A stretch of DNA of 64,000 bases from Catenaria anguillulae PL171. Lineage: Eukaryota; Blastocladiomycota; Blastocladiomycetes; Blastocladiales; Catenariaceae. Positions 10,617-22,248 of this stretch are shown piece by piece. The stretch lies in contig MCFL01000062.1 of NCBI GenBank assembly GCA_002102555.1, positions 1-64,000 on the forward strand. Direction: 5' to 3'. Below the pieces are notes generated by a model that searched no databases, was not told the DNA's origin, and saw only the letters and a list, made by a program, of their open reading frames with translations. Each line of letters opens with the position of its first letter. The stretch's first letter is position 1. Position numbers and translations under genes: made by a program.

Positions 10617-12755
10617 ATGGCGGACCTGCTGCGGTCTGCATTCCTTCGCGAGTGCCGGGCATTGGGCATCCATCCAGAACCACGTGTGCTCGAACAACTG
10701 GTGGACCATGCGCTCGACAACCAAAAGGCAAAGGGAAAGTGGCAAACTCGCCCGGGAAGCCCAACGGCCATGGCCACACGTCTGGATCAGACAGTACTGA
10801 ATCTTGGAGGACAGGCCTTGGACCGCAAAGTATGTATTTCCGTCGTCGAGTTATCTATGGCTCTTGCGTTCTTGGAGATTCACTGCTCGTTCCCACAACT
10901 GGCTTGTACAGTCGATTCTGGCACTATCCAATGTCCTCAAGTCAGACTGTTTCTTTCGCACCATCATCCTGGCTGACGCATACCTGAATGAAGATGGCAC
11001 TACATCCATTTGCAACGCGCTAAGAAACAACACGTTCCTCGTTCACTTGGATCTGCGTGGGAACAACGTTCAGCTCGAGGGCGGGGTCGCGATTGGGGCA
11101 TACTTGAAGCATACGGCCACTTTGGAAGAGTACGCCACACACCTACTGCACAGGCATTGCAATCAGCGGCTAATACCATGATCGTGCACAGGCTTGTTCT
11201 CGAATGGAACTCGATTGGTCTTTGGGACAATGCAATCGCTGCCATCGGCGACGGGCTCGCCATCAACACGAGCCTCCGCTATTTGGACCTCCGAAACAAC
11301 AAAATCGGCCCCAGCGGTACTCAAAGGCTCACTCAGGGGCTCAAGGTCAACCAAACCCTTCTCGCCCTGGACCTCCGCTGGAACAATTGCGGTCACCTCG
11401 GCGGACTGGCTTTGGCGGACCTCTTTCAGTTCAACTCGACCCTTACCTCACTCGAGCTTCTTGGAAACGACATTTCGGACTCTGTTCTGCGCACCATCCA
11501 TCTTGCCCTCGATAGAAACCAACGCCAGTCACGGTCAGCGCGTGACGCAATTCGTCTTCACGACGCACTTGCCGGCGCCAACCTGGCGCATGCTGATACG
11601 CTGGCTTCGCTTCACCGTGAGGTTGCAGCAAAAGATTCGGAAATATCCCGCCTCCACGGCGAGCTGGCGGATCAGGCATCGAGCGTCAAGGCCGCAAAAG
11701 CCGAGGTCAAAGCGGCCAAGGAGGAGACTGCGCGCGTGGTCCGCGAGCGAGATGTCCAGACCAAGCATGCTAGACAAGCCGAGGAGCAGCTTGATGCCGC
11801 TCGCGAGTCGCATGCGAACTCGGAACGGGTCTTGCGCGCAACCATTGCGGAATGGCAGCGTAAGGCCCTCGAGTGGGAATCCAAACAGGACAAGGCGATT
11901 GCCGAGCGGGATGCCGCACGTGAAGAGGTGGCCATGTTGAACAGAGACATTGAGCGGCGACGTGAGCGGGAGCGCAAGTTGGTCTTGGAAAAGGAAATCG
12001 AGCTGGAGGAGCTGCGCCGTTCGGCCGACGACAAGGCCGTGGCAATCGAAACAAAGAAGGACCAAGAGCTCGCAAAGGCCATTGCGAATCTTCACCGGAA
12101 ACTGGACGATTCAGAGACCAAATTGGCCGAAAAGGATCACGACATGCGCGCTATGCGAGAGCAGCACGAGGAAGAGAAGCGCGTGCTTCAGCGAAAAATT
12201 GAGGATGCGGAGATCAAGGCAAAGAGCAACCAGTGGTCGAAGCTGAAGGGTTTGGAAGAGGAGGTGACGGCGCTCAAGTCAGCAAAAGACAGCTTGCAGC
12301 GTGAGCACGACCGGAATCAAGTCACGCTACAGGCCATTACGCGCGAGCTGGACATTGCCAACAGCAAGGCCGAGCGCGAGAAGAAGGTGACCGACGACGT
12401 AAGAATTACACTCACCGCCCAAATCACCCAGGTCCAAGGCGAACTAGCGGATACACGAGCCAAGCTTAAAGAGACAGCGGCACGTGCATCCGAGGCTACA
12501 GCAGATGCTGAACAGCTGTATCGGGACAAGGAGCAGCTGAAGCGCGAGTGCAAGGAGTTGCAGCGCGAGCTGGATGCCACTCGCGAGGAGTTACGGCGGT
12601 TGGAGGGAATCGAGGAGCGAAGGAGACAGGGCGAAATGAATCGCATCAAGCAGCTCGAGTCCGCTCTTGGGAGCTACATTCACGGCGCAAGGGCGGACCT
12701 AGCAAGCGAGACGGTCTCTGGAAGTGGAACAAGGTCTGGGGGTCGAGGAATATGA
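10617..12755 (+). CDS. LRRC45: LRRC45 homologue: leucine-rich-repeat plus coiled-coil centrosome/basal-body linker
   Basis: Three exons, 10617-10829, 10912-11129 and 11192-12755, give 664 residues (human LRRC45 is 670). The introns are 82 and 62 bases with phases 0 and 2. After a short helical start, residues about 60-210 form leucine-rich repeats of the RNI type, with HLDLRGNNV, LEWNSIGLWD, LDLRNNKIG and LDLRWNNCG, closely matching the LRRC45 order. The remaining 400 or so residues are almost pure coiled coil (heptads rich in Ala, Glu, Lys and Arg). In animals LRRC45 lies in the proteinaceous linker between centrioles and at the basal body and helps cilium formation. Its presence supports a flagellated fungus. 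It converges with the second betaine-domain receptor, only 90 bases apart. Confidence 0.85.
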
Positions 12756-12845
12756 TGACGCTGCCAGTTTTGTGATTGCTTTGACCGAGCTTATCACTTG
12801 CTCATTTCAATGTTTCAGCATTACGTACACTATTTATTTGATTTT

Positions 12846-15800
12846 TTACTGTTTCCCAACCTGTGTGTGAGGTGCGCTGGCCACGCTCATGTCCTCAACA
12901 TCGTTGACAGATTGAAGTATGCTTCGAATCGGGCGAGTCATGGTCCTTTTCCCGTCTGCTACGAGACTATCACTCTTGCGTGCCATCGAGCCACTGGCAG
13001 ACGGCGTCATTGGGGATCGCTCACTTGATACAGACGAAGGCACCAGCGCAGCTTGTGATGGCTTTTGCAAAATGTCCGCCGACGTGTCAAAATCAGTCGC
13101 AGAGCCAATGACCCGGTACCAGCTCATGAGTTTGAGTGCGTGCTCGTCGCCCATTTCATCCAGACGAAGGCGTGACGCAAGGAGCGAGGAGGTACGTCGC
13201 TGATTGCGGGCATGCAGTCCTACGAGCGCTTGCTTTCGTAGATTGAGGATCACAAAGAGGCCGTACCATGGGGCGAGAACGCAGGGTATGGCCAGAAAGA
13301 TGCCGAGGAAGACGAGCCGGGTTCTGTTGATAAAGGAGTGCTCTGGGTGCGACTCTTGAAGTTTGAGGGTGGAAGCCATGCAGAGCGCGACTGAAGTGAA
13401 GTGAGAGGAAGGAGATGTCAGTGCTGTAGATGGTAGTCTAGGTGTGACACGACCGATGCATCAACGTACATGCTGAAATGTAGCTGACAAATCGGAAGTT
13501 GTTTTCAAACCTGGATCGCAATGGTCGAGTATTCCAATGCTGCAATCGCAGAAATCATGTGTGGTTAGGTTTGGGTCCACCCGTTGACGACAATAAACAA
13601 GTATGTGCCTCTAAGGTGTATAAGTAGAGAATCGTCGCAACCACCATCAAGTTGAGCAAATACTCTGCGTCTGTATCCCTTCGAATCACCGTGCACACAA
13701 TGACTGCGACTCCTCGCTTGACCATATCGACAACTCCGTACCACGCAAACTGTGGACGATAATGCGTGAAGAATATGCCGTACTGAATCCTCGTATTCCG
13801 GTCATTGAGCTTATTCTTGAGAATGATCATCGTCATGATGCGCAATGTAAGCAATGGAATGACTCCCACGCACAAAGTCAGTACCACGACGCCATAAACG
13901 AAGGCAGGAATGTGTGGACCGACAAAACATTCTACGTCAGGCGCTTGCACGAGAAATCTTCCGCGGCTGCCAATGGCGCGGCAGCTGATGAGGCTCAGTG
14001 CACCATCAATGAGCGGCATGCAGGTGAGAGTGAACAGGACGCAGTAGCGAGTGAAGAAAAAGTGGCCAAGCGATGGAGCCGTCCGAAAGTCGTCGGGCAT
14101 GCGCGTGATGATCCAGTCAATGAGTGGCAGATGAGAGCGAAGCTTGAGGAGAATAACGGCCAGGACGTGGTAGCTGGCGAGGATAAGCCAGAAGCCGAAC
14201 GGCAGAAGCGCTTTCCCAAAGATACGGTCAAGGTTGGAGAGCGGCCTGTTTGGCGAGCCGGAGTCGTCAGAGTCCTTGCTTCCCATCAGTCAATACAAAC
14301 GTTGACATACAGGACGCAGAGATTTTGCGGCAGCGCTCCATCAAACAGAGACCCGATGTTGAATGTGACAATCTTTAACATGATGATTCGCGATGTGTCG
14401 TCCCGCGCGAGAATGAACGACCTGTCGAAAAACATGATGTTGTGAGCTCAAACAAAGTGAAGTGCAAGATAGCCCCGTACGTTAGCTGGTAAAATAAGAG
14501 CTGTAAGGAACATACAAGAAGAACCAGTGTGTGTGAGCGTAGAGCAGGTGAATTGACATCGGACAGTCAAGACATACCAGATCAGACAGAAAAATAGACT
14601 CCCTGGTCCGGCAAATGACGACAAACACGGCAACGGCAACCACAAGGCAAAGGACGGGAATTGCTAACAACCCGGCTCCATAAGTCCTTGGATTGGAGCA
14701 GTCCACGCAGACATCGTTCCATTGAGAATGTCCAGGCTTGGCGCACGCGTTGCACATGACGCCAGTGCGACCTTCGGCGCAAGTTGCGTTGAGTGGGCAC
14801 ATGCCGTTTGGGCAGCATGTTTCTGGCCGCGAACACTTGAAGAACCCAGGCAACGTTGGTCGACTCGTTTCGTCGTACCAAAACCCCTGCTCGACAAGGA
14901 GCTGGTCTCCTCCAGGACAATGCGCACCAACAGGGCATGGGAGACAAGTTCCATTGGTTATCACGTTGAATGTTCCCACTGGGCATTGCACACACTCCCA
15001 GCTGTGCCGCGATCGGCGAGAAGCCATTTCTCCGGCAAGACACAATGGACGTGCCCGATACCAAGATGGCAGGATGCTTTCCCACTTGTCTCGATTCGCT
15101 TTGAGCCATCCGCAGCTGGACTCGAAGACAGTCAGGTTTTGAAACGTCATACCACCGAGCATGTGATTCATGTCTTGCACGTCGATGCGAAACTTGGTGA
15201 GAAAGTCGTAGGCCGGCTTGGATTGCCGTTCTAAGCGAGTTGTGACATATCGCTTGACAAATGTCGTGCCGTAGCCGCACGGATATGTGCCATTTGCAGC
15301 ATACTCGGCGTCGCATTCAGGAGTCCATTGCGGTAGTGAGACTTGGCTGAGGTTGACACCCGAAAGGGATGAGAACATGGCATTGGGAGTGTACAGATAC
15401 TAAGGATGAAGCCAGAGAAGAGCCGTTCAGATTCATCATGATCGATCTTGACTACGATGGCGCACATGAAGTGAAAAAAAAAAAATGGAACGTACCCCAA
15501 GCCAAGGCTCACGTCGACGACTAGCCTCGATGAGTGACGTGACAAGCTTACTCTCTATTCCAGGCGGATCGATCTCGTGAATGTCAAGGTTGAGCCCTAG
15601 GGTTCTAATGATAACGGCGTCCATTGCGGCCCAGTAACGCTGATTTGGCGCGTGGATGATGCCTCGAGTGCCATTCCCAGCCTGTGCTTGCAGAGCACCC
15701 AGTAAACAGGCGGTGATGTTGTAACTTGGCGACGAAGATGTGCAAACGGGCCAGTTGGTGCGGTTCGTGACAATTTCAAGCAATGTCGGTGGTCGTTGGA

Positions 15801-16473
15801 TATCGTCAATGGTGGGGACCACAGATGGGTTGAATATCCTTGCCTTGTCGTACTTGAGGGAAATGTATGATCGAAGATCTGGATCTGCCTGGCCAACGTA
15901 GCTGGGCACAAACCACCCAACTTCACCGAGATACCCGAGCAGCCCTTCGGACACTCCCTCGACTGGCCTTGGTGTCGAACCCGCATACTCGTTCCAGTTC
16001 TCAACGTCAAAATCTGCATACCCTTGTGCGATCACGTTGCGTGTTGAATAGGCGTCCGTGCTGTAGTCGATCCCGGTCGTCTCTAACAGCCAATTGTATA
16101 AGGTGTCCGTGTGCAATTGCTGAACGGAAACACCAATTCGTTCGCGCAGTACAATAGCGACGAGTGAGTTGGCCAGGAGGTTGCTGTCCCAGCCAGCGAC
16201 CAGCGACGTGATATTGAATGACTTGTCAACATCCATGCTTGTAATCGCGTCATCAAAGCACTGTAATCCTTGGTTGGGGACCATGTACTCCAACTGTGCG
16301 CGTGTGGTTCTAGTTTTGAAGGATGGGGCATCGAGGCCGCTTCGCATGGGTGGAGGTCCAAGTCTTCGTTGGTTGTGACGCGGTGGCTCGGCTGTGGCAG
16401 TTACCAGCTGGATGAAGGCCAAGCTCAGCAGCCAAATAATGATCGGAAAGAGAGTCATCAAAGATGGTTGCAT
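12846..16473 (-). CDS. Receptor-like protein: glycine-betaine-binding (OpuAC-like) ectodomain, Cys-rich stalk, multi-pass membrane domain (paralogue 2)
   Basis: Seven exons fit on the minus strand: 16473-15496, 15399-14578, 14500-14481, 14421-14311, 14245-13609, 13539-13470, 13390-12846, giving about 1,060 residues. Architecture matches paralogue 1: hydrophobic leader, substrate-binding-protein domain (WDSNLLANSLVAIVLRERIG, DVENWNEY, GYLGEVGWFVPSYV, WLKANRDKWESIL), Cys-rich stalk with paired Cys and CPVGAHCPGG, first membrane helix followed by TRESIFLSDL, then LISCRAIGSRG and a final PWYGLFVIL helix with a short Ser-rich tail. Exon 3 is only 20 bases. The fifth intron (13540-13608) seems to begin with GC rather than GT; the paralogue alignment (TLE then HWNT) places it there. 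ATG 16473 is followed by the best signal-like helix. Ligand and output are unknown. Confidence 0.88.
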
Positions 16474-16881
16474 GATGTCGCAATGTGGCACGGGATGTTG
16501 TGTGAGAGTTTTTGCGTAAGCATAACTTTGCTAGCTGCAGGGTTATGGAGAGATTCCCAAACTAATGCACGTGTGTTTCATCACTGATCAACCCGTGTCA
16601 GTGTGGTTCCAGCATTTCATTCTTGTGTATCATATCTGCATTCACCAACTAAGGAATTTATGAAGGGCCGTGGGGTCGCGGTCGGAAAGGCAAGACAAAA
16701 GTCAGACGAGAAAACGAGGCAAGACAACAACATGAAAAAAGAAGCCAAGAACAGAAAAAGAGCAACAAGAAGACGGGCGCAGGTAACAGGGAAATGACTA
16801 CGTGGGGCAATGGGCGGATCGAGGCAATTAGGCAAGACTCCGTGACAACCCTCGCACCAATCTCAATATTGCCACAGGGGC
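16474..16881. other. Intergenic region with a purine-rich stretch
   Basis: Upstream of paralogue 2 and downstream of NDUFS8. Positions 16685-16800 are strongly purine-biased (A/G runs on the plus strand). No gene or structured RNA was recognised. Confidence 0.4.
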
Positions 16882-18009
16882 TTAGCGGTACACGTGCTCG
16901 GACCGAATGTTGTTGGCCAACACAACCTCCCACTTGTCACCATTGGCCAGCAACTTTTCCTTGTTTGCCAACAACTCCTCGTGCGTCTCGGTGGCGTACT
17001 CAAAGTTGGGGCCCTCAACGATGGCATCGACAGGGCAAGCTTCTTGGCAGAAACCGCAGAAAATGCACTTGGTCCAGTCAATGTCTGTTGGAAGCAACGT
17101 CGATGTGAGCATGGACTGGATTTGCAGGTTGAGCGACCACAAAAAAAAAGAAGGACAAACCGTAGCGGGTGGTACGACGACTGCCATCCGGACGGTTCTC
17201 GGCCTCAATGGTGATGGCTTGGGCCGGGCAAACGGCCTCGCACAACTTGCAAGCAATGCAGCGTTCCTCGCCCGATGGGTACCGGCGAAGCGCGTGCTCG
17301 CCACGGAAACGGGGTGACAATGGCTGCTTCTCGTAAGGGTAAAGAATGGTGTATGGGGGCTTGAAGAAGTTTTCGAGTACTGGAAACGGGGCCAAAATGA
17401 GAAATGGCGGATCAAAGAACTGAGCGAAAAATGAAGAAACATGTGCATACCGAGCCACATGCCACGGAACAATTCCGTCAAGAGCAGAATTTCGGCGGCT
17501 TTGTCGAGAGCGGATCCCTTGTAGTTGCGGACCTCTTGGGTATAGGGGTCGACAAAGCGGTTGTAGATGGAAGGAGGAATGGTGCGCTCCTTTTCCTTGA
17601 GAGCGAGGCCTTGCGCCATGCGGGTTGTGGAGAGCGATGCCGAGGGAACTGGATCAATGTAAAATGTGAGCGTAGAGTCAGCAACACTTTTCTTGATTGC
17701 AATAGCTCACTTGGTGCCGCTTCCGTTGTCGAGTGCGAGCTATGGAATCATCTTGCCAATGACGGCCTGCGCTGGTGGACAGATCCGAATGGAATAATGA
17801 AGAGAATTCACTGCGCCGCTCGCTCGGCAAACACCCTTCAATCAAGCATCATCTGGCACAGCCGGGTATCAACATGCCAAACTCGCGATGGCAAAGGCGG
17901 CGGCAGCGGGACCATCGGGCTCGGAAGGTGATGGGCAAGACGGACCAGCGAAGCGGGAGGCGAGCACGCGAGAGGTGCGGCCCATGAGCTGAGAGCGAAT
18001 GGACATCAT
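16882..18009 (-). CDS. NDUFS8: NADH:ubiquinone oxidoreductase 23-kDa iron-sulfur subunit (NDUFS8/TYKY)
   Basis: Complex I subunit carrying the N6a and N6b [4Fe-4S] clusters in the matrix arm. The first ferredoxin motif is [12 protein letters not shown] and the second [12 protein letters not shown], each with four Cys, followed by the family ending [17 protein letters not shown]. Confident exons are 17648-17451, 17379-17161 and 17084-16882, with phases that fit; the junction restores the family sequence RYDIDWTKC. The N-terminal exon is probably 18009-17946, an Arg/Ser-rich mitochondrial presequence ([19 protein letters not shown]) ending at GTCCGT; joined directly it leaves a 297-base intron, long for this window. 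An extra small exon near 17700-17750 cannot be excluded. Divergent from LYRM2, another mitochondrial gene. Confidence 0.9.
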
Positions 18010-18463
18010 GATGTTGGGTGCCAATACGGGAAGAGGTTGGCGATCGTTGACTCTGTGGGGTGTTGGGGTTGGGGATGTTGGCGGCGTGGTGGCAGAGTGT
18101 CCAGGTCCAAAGTCCAAGTCCGGCAACTAACGGCAGCGAGAATACATGAGATGTGAGTGGGCGGAATCACGCTACATTCGGCCGTGTGTGGACGAAGCGG
18201 CTGCGGCTGGCAACGTTGTGCTTTTGGCTTTGACTGTGTGAGCGATGGAAATGAGCGGATCGATCGGTTGGCCGCCTTCGATCCAAAGGACCTCCACACG
18301 TGACCCAGGTCGGGTGGTACGCCGATCCACCTGCCGATTCCAACCGCAACAGGTTGACCGTTGACAGACGTGATCGAAAAACATCGCTGCGTATTGCATG
18401 CGGCTGCTCGTGCTCAATGCTCTGCACGAAAATTGACAAGCTATCGAGGCAAAACATTCAGCA
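18010..18463. other. Divergent promoter region between NDUFS8 and LYRM2
   Basis: About 450 bases between two mitochondrial genes transcribed away from each other, so it may act as a shared promoter (inference). No repeat or TATA box stands out. Confidence 0.4.
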
Positions 18464-19107
18464 ATGAACGCAAACACTGTTCCTGCCACTTTCAAGACAC
18501 TCTTGACCCGTAGCCTTGCCCCGAGACGGCCAGGCGTGCCGCACGCAGTCCGTGCAGCACGAGACATGGCGACGACGAGTGCACCTCCGCCGTTGGTTCC
18601 CAATCTTGGCCCAAAGAATCCGCTCTCTGCACAGACTCTCATGACATCGCCTTCTCCATCACCATCAACAACAACCAAGCTCGGCAGTTCCCACCTCACA
18701 TTACAACATGTGCGTGCACGCCATTCCACACGATATTGGCCGGCTCTGCTCGCGCATATTAATATGGACTTACACAACAAACACGATTGCCGTCTCAAAT
18801 GATTGCCAGTTTATTGTTCGCGGACAAGTGCTCAGTCTCTATCGCTCCTACCTTCGCCAGCTCCGACGTATGGACTGCGCCTTAATGATTCAACTGTCCA
18901 ACACACGCAACATGCTCACCATCCCGTATCTCGTTTTCCGCAGCTCTGGCTGACCCAGCAACGAAACGTGACATGCGATCCTGGATCCGTGGCGAATTCG
19001 AGCGCACTCGTTGGGAATCCGACATTGAAAAGATCAAGTCGCACTTGTCAGAGGGCCGTGCGCAGCTCAAGCGTGTAGCGGCCCTTGTTGGTCTCGGCAC
19101 GGCGTGA
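18464..19107 (+). CDS. LYRM2: LYRM2-like LYR-motif mitochondrial protein
   Basis: Three exons, 18464-18709, 18810-18867 and 18944-19107, give 155 residues; introns are 100 and 76 bases. The joined protein contains FIVRGQVLSLYRSYLRQ, which carries the Leu-Tyr-Arg tripeptide and matches the FVRRQQVLLLYRR start of LYRM2, followed by a second helix with WIRGEFERTRW and a C-terminal LSEGRAQLKRV segment, as in LYRM2. LYR proteins are small matrix proteins that bind acyl carrier protein and assist complex I or Fe-S assembly; LYRM2 has been linked to complex I. The N-terminus (about 75 residues) is basic and Ser/Pro-rich, consistent with import. The middle exon is only 58 bases, so the gene is easily missed. 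It sits divergently beside NDUFS8. Confidence 0.8.
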
Positions 19108-19141
19108 TTCAACCAAAACCAAAATCAATACGCAATACCGG

Positions 19142-21719
19142 TCACAAAGCGAGTCTATTGTTTCTTGCAGCCGGTCCCGCACGCGCCGTGTCTGCGGCAA
19201 GAGCTATCTCGACCCACTCGTCGTCATCGTCACTTTCACTCACGACATCCACCGTGGTCGCCTCCTCGCTTGCATCCGCCTCATTGACCTTGCCCCGCCT
19301 CCCTCTATCACTTCGGCCACTGCCGCCCGCCCCAACCACGCCTTCATCAAACACACGATGCCTCTTTTCCCTCTCCCTCCTCCTCTCTTTCTTGCCCTCC
19401 CCAACCACCATCTGCTTCTGCCTCAACACACTTCTTCTGTCAACCAGTACTGCAATCTCAGACCTTAACCCATCTTGCTCCCTCGCCTGCCTTTCCAACT
19501 CTCTTGCCATCCTCAACTGCGCCTGATGCAGCGGATTGGTCACGCTCTCGAAATACTCCTTGAGCGTCGGATTATGCCCAATGTCAATATGTCCCTTGAG
19601 CCGCTCGTACATGGCATTTTGTGCCGTCACTTGAATGTCGGTGCACTTTGTGGCCAGTTCGGCCTTTTGCGTGGCCAGCTGCGCGCGCATGGCGGACAAT
19701 TGCGTACGCATTGTGTGCAACTCCGCATCCAGGTAGTGTGGGTCCTCGGTCAGGCGGTGCTTGAGGTCGCGCAAATCGGCAATAGCGCGCGTCAGTTCGG
19801 CAAGGTCGGTTTGTCGGATTTGGAGTTCGTGGCGGAGATCTGGCAAATCCACGGCACATCAACCAAGTGTGAGGTCAATGGTTTTCTCATTTGCAACATG
19901 GTCAATTAGCATGTCCATACCGTGAACAATTTTGATACCATTGTACCGAATCCCATTGCACTCCTTTTGCAGCTTGACTTGCTCCTGATTCAACTGAGAG
20001 CGCAGCGTGCCAAGCACCTTGTCCTGATCTGACAGGACTGAAAGCGTGCTCGACATGCGCCCATTCTGCCACCACCAACCGCAGTTAACATTCCACAATA
20101 GCTCTCACAGAGACCAAAAGCGGACGTACAATCTCATTGCTCAGCCGATCCCTCTCTGCTCTCAGTTCGCCCCTCACCAAATCCAACTTGCGAAACCTTT
20201 CTCTGACATCTTTGGCCAACTTTGTCTTTGTGATGATCTCAATCCTCAAATTCTCCAACTTTTTGCGCTTGAGCTCCGTCAACCGCTTTGACTTGGCGAG
20301 CTTTGACCCTTGCCACGTCATACGCTGCCGGAATTGGATCAACTTTTCCGCCATTTCACGCAACGCATTCACCTGAACGGGCTTTCCGACAACTAACCCG
20401 CCGCCCGCGGCAGGCAGCTGACCAGTGGCCGTTGCGGTGGTCGAGAAGCGACCGGCACGCCCGGTCTTTGCCTTGACGTTGCGGAACAGAGCATGTGCGG
20501 CATCCATGGCGGATCCGCCACGCGTGTCGGTGGATGTGCACGCCGAGGCGGCAGATTCGGGTGTCGAAGGGGTACTGGTGGAATGCATGCTGCACTCGCC
20601 ATGGTCGGCCTCGCTTGAATCGTCATTGTTGCCTGACACTCTGGGATGCTGGTTGGCGGTGGCAGACGGATTGACTGTTGTTGGAGGGCGAACGGATGAT
20701 GCGTGGCGGCGAAGGATGACGCGAAAGTGCCGGCGCGGGCGGAATCGCCGGATCAGGTGTGCAATGGGTACGATGGCCAGTCCGTTCCCAGAGGCGGCTG
20801 TTGACGGTGGCACGGCCAACGTGGCTGGCTGAGCTTGCGACGGCGTGGAAGCGGAAGAGGATAGATTGGGTGAATGCGGTTGTGGGGGAGGTGGGAACGG
20901 ATCGAGCCGAGGGAAAGCATGTCGCGTTGGTGAATGCGAAATCGATTGTCGTCCATGAGTGTGGGCAGGTGAACGTGATACGGGCGATGTGGGAGAAGCG
21001 ACGGTGGCACCTTTACCCTTGACGTAAACAACCGGCTTCAAAGTAAACGCAGGCGAGTGTGACTGATTGGACTGACATGGCACGGTATCGTCAGACGTTG
21101 GTGATTCGGGTATCGCTGGTGGAGGTATGAATGCAGGTCTGCCTGGATTCAGAGGAGCAGGCGTCTCTGACAATGAACGGGAGGGCGACGGAGGGGCAAG
21201 CGACGCGCGACGTTGGCGAGGCATGGCTGATGAGTTTTGAGACCCAGCGCTTGAGGGAGACCCTGGGATCAGGTCAGACAGGTCACCATTCTCTTGCGCC
21301 AACACGTTGCGTCGACGGCGGCGCGTCGACTCGAGGATGGATTTGGTTCGTGACCGCTGGTGCTTTCCTACGACAACTGCGGGTCCGTCGCCACTCGCTT
21401 GAGAGCTTGCTTCATCTGGCTTTTCACTCCGTGTTCTACCGCTCCCACTGATTCCTCGCGCTTGTAAGGCCTGCACGATCCCCGCCTGTTGACTTGCTCG
21501 CCTGCTGGCAATTACCGACAGGGATAATGGCTTTGCCGATACAATGCTTGTAAATGACTCTGTTGGCTTGTTTTCAGGCAACTTTGGGTCTGGAACATCC
21601 GCAAACCCAGAGTTGCGCAGAATGCGAGTAAGCTCGTCGGCGCGAACAGCGCGACGTGCCATGGGACCATGACGGGCTCGCGGTTGCGGGTGAGGTGAAG
21701 ATGGGTCAGGGTTGAGCAT
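19142..21719 (-). CDS. Long coiled-coil protein with disordered Ser/Pro-rich N-terminal half
   Basis: Three exons, 21719-20130, 20065-19921 and 19839-19142, with introns of 64 and 81 bases and matching phases, give 810 residues. Residues 1-430 are Ser/Pro/Arg-rich and without domains. From about 440 to 730 the protein is heptad-rich coiled coil (LREMAEKLIQFRQRM, LRSQLNQEQVKLQKE, LHTMRTQLSAMRAQL). The last 60 residues are basic and then acidic (SESDDDDEW). This layout is common in centrosomal, ciliary and cytoskeletal proteins, but I do not recognise a family. It is 34 bases from the LYRM2 stop, converging with it, and its 5' end faces the SHO1-like gene. Confidence 0.75.
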
Positions 21720-22248
21720 GGATGAGAGGGGACGTTGCTTGATCTCGTCATGCGACTGGCGGTTGCCAAGTTTCTGTCCTCAGGGCAAATGGTCTGTGCG
21801 AGCGACCGTAACGCGACGTTGCATGCGAACACGTGCGCCTGCGCCTCAGCCACACGGTTGAATGATCTCATTTCGGTGATGAAACATGTACAGGCTTGAA
21901 ACAGGCTTGAGACAGCTGGACGGTCCTTTTGCCGAGACTCTTGTGTTGCTCTTGCTCTTCGCCACCCCCATTGACTTCAAGAGGAACGAGAACGAACGCC
22001 CTGCCCGAATGCAAGGGTGCCTCTCTCAACGCATGCAGCAAGTAAACTACTTAAACATTTACCAAGAAGTCAGACATAGACGAAACTGCTCACCTTGCTT
22101 TGCCGGCCTCCGCTCACATCGAAGACCAGGCATTTGTAGAGTATACCCTCGCCATCCCCTCATGCATCAACGTCCGCCTTCTGTCTGCTGACCTCACAGA
22201 CTGTCCCAAAAGTTCTGACAGGTTGAACCTCCGCCCAATCGACTCACC
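21720..22248. other. Divergent promoter region between coiled-coil gene and SHO1-like gene
   Basis: About 530 bases with no convincing open frame, repeat or RNA gene. It should contain the promoters of both flanking genes. Confidence 0.4.
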
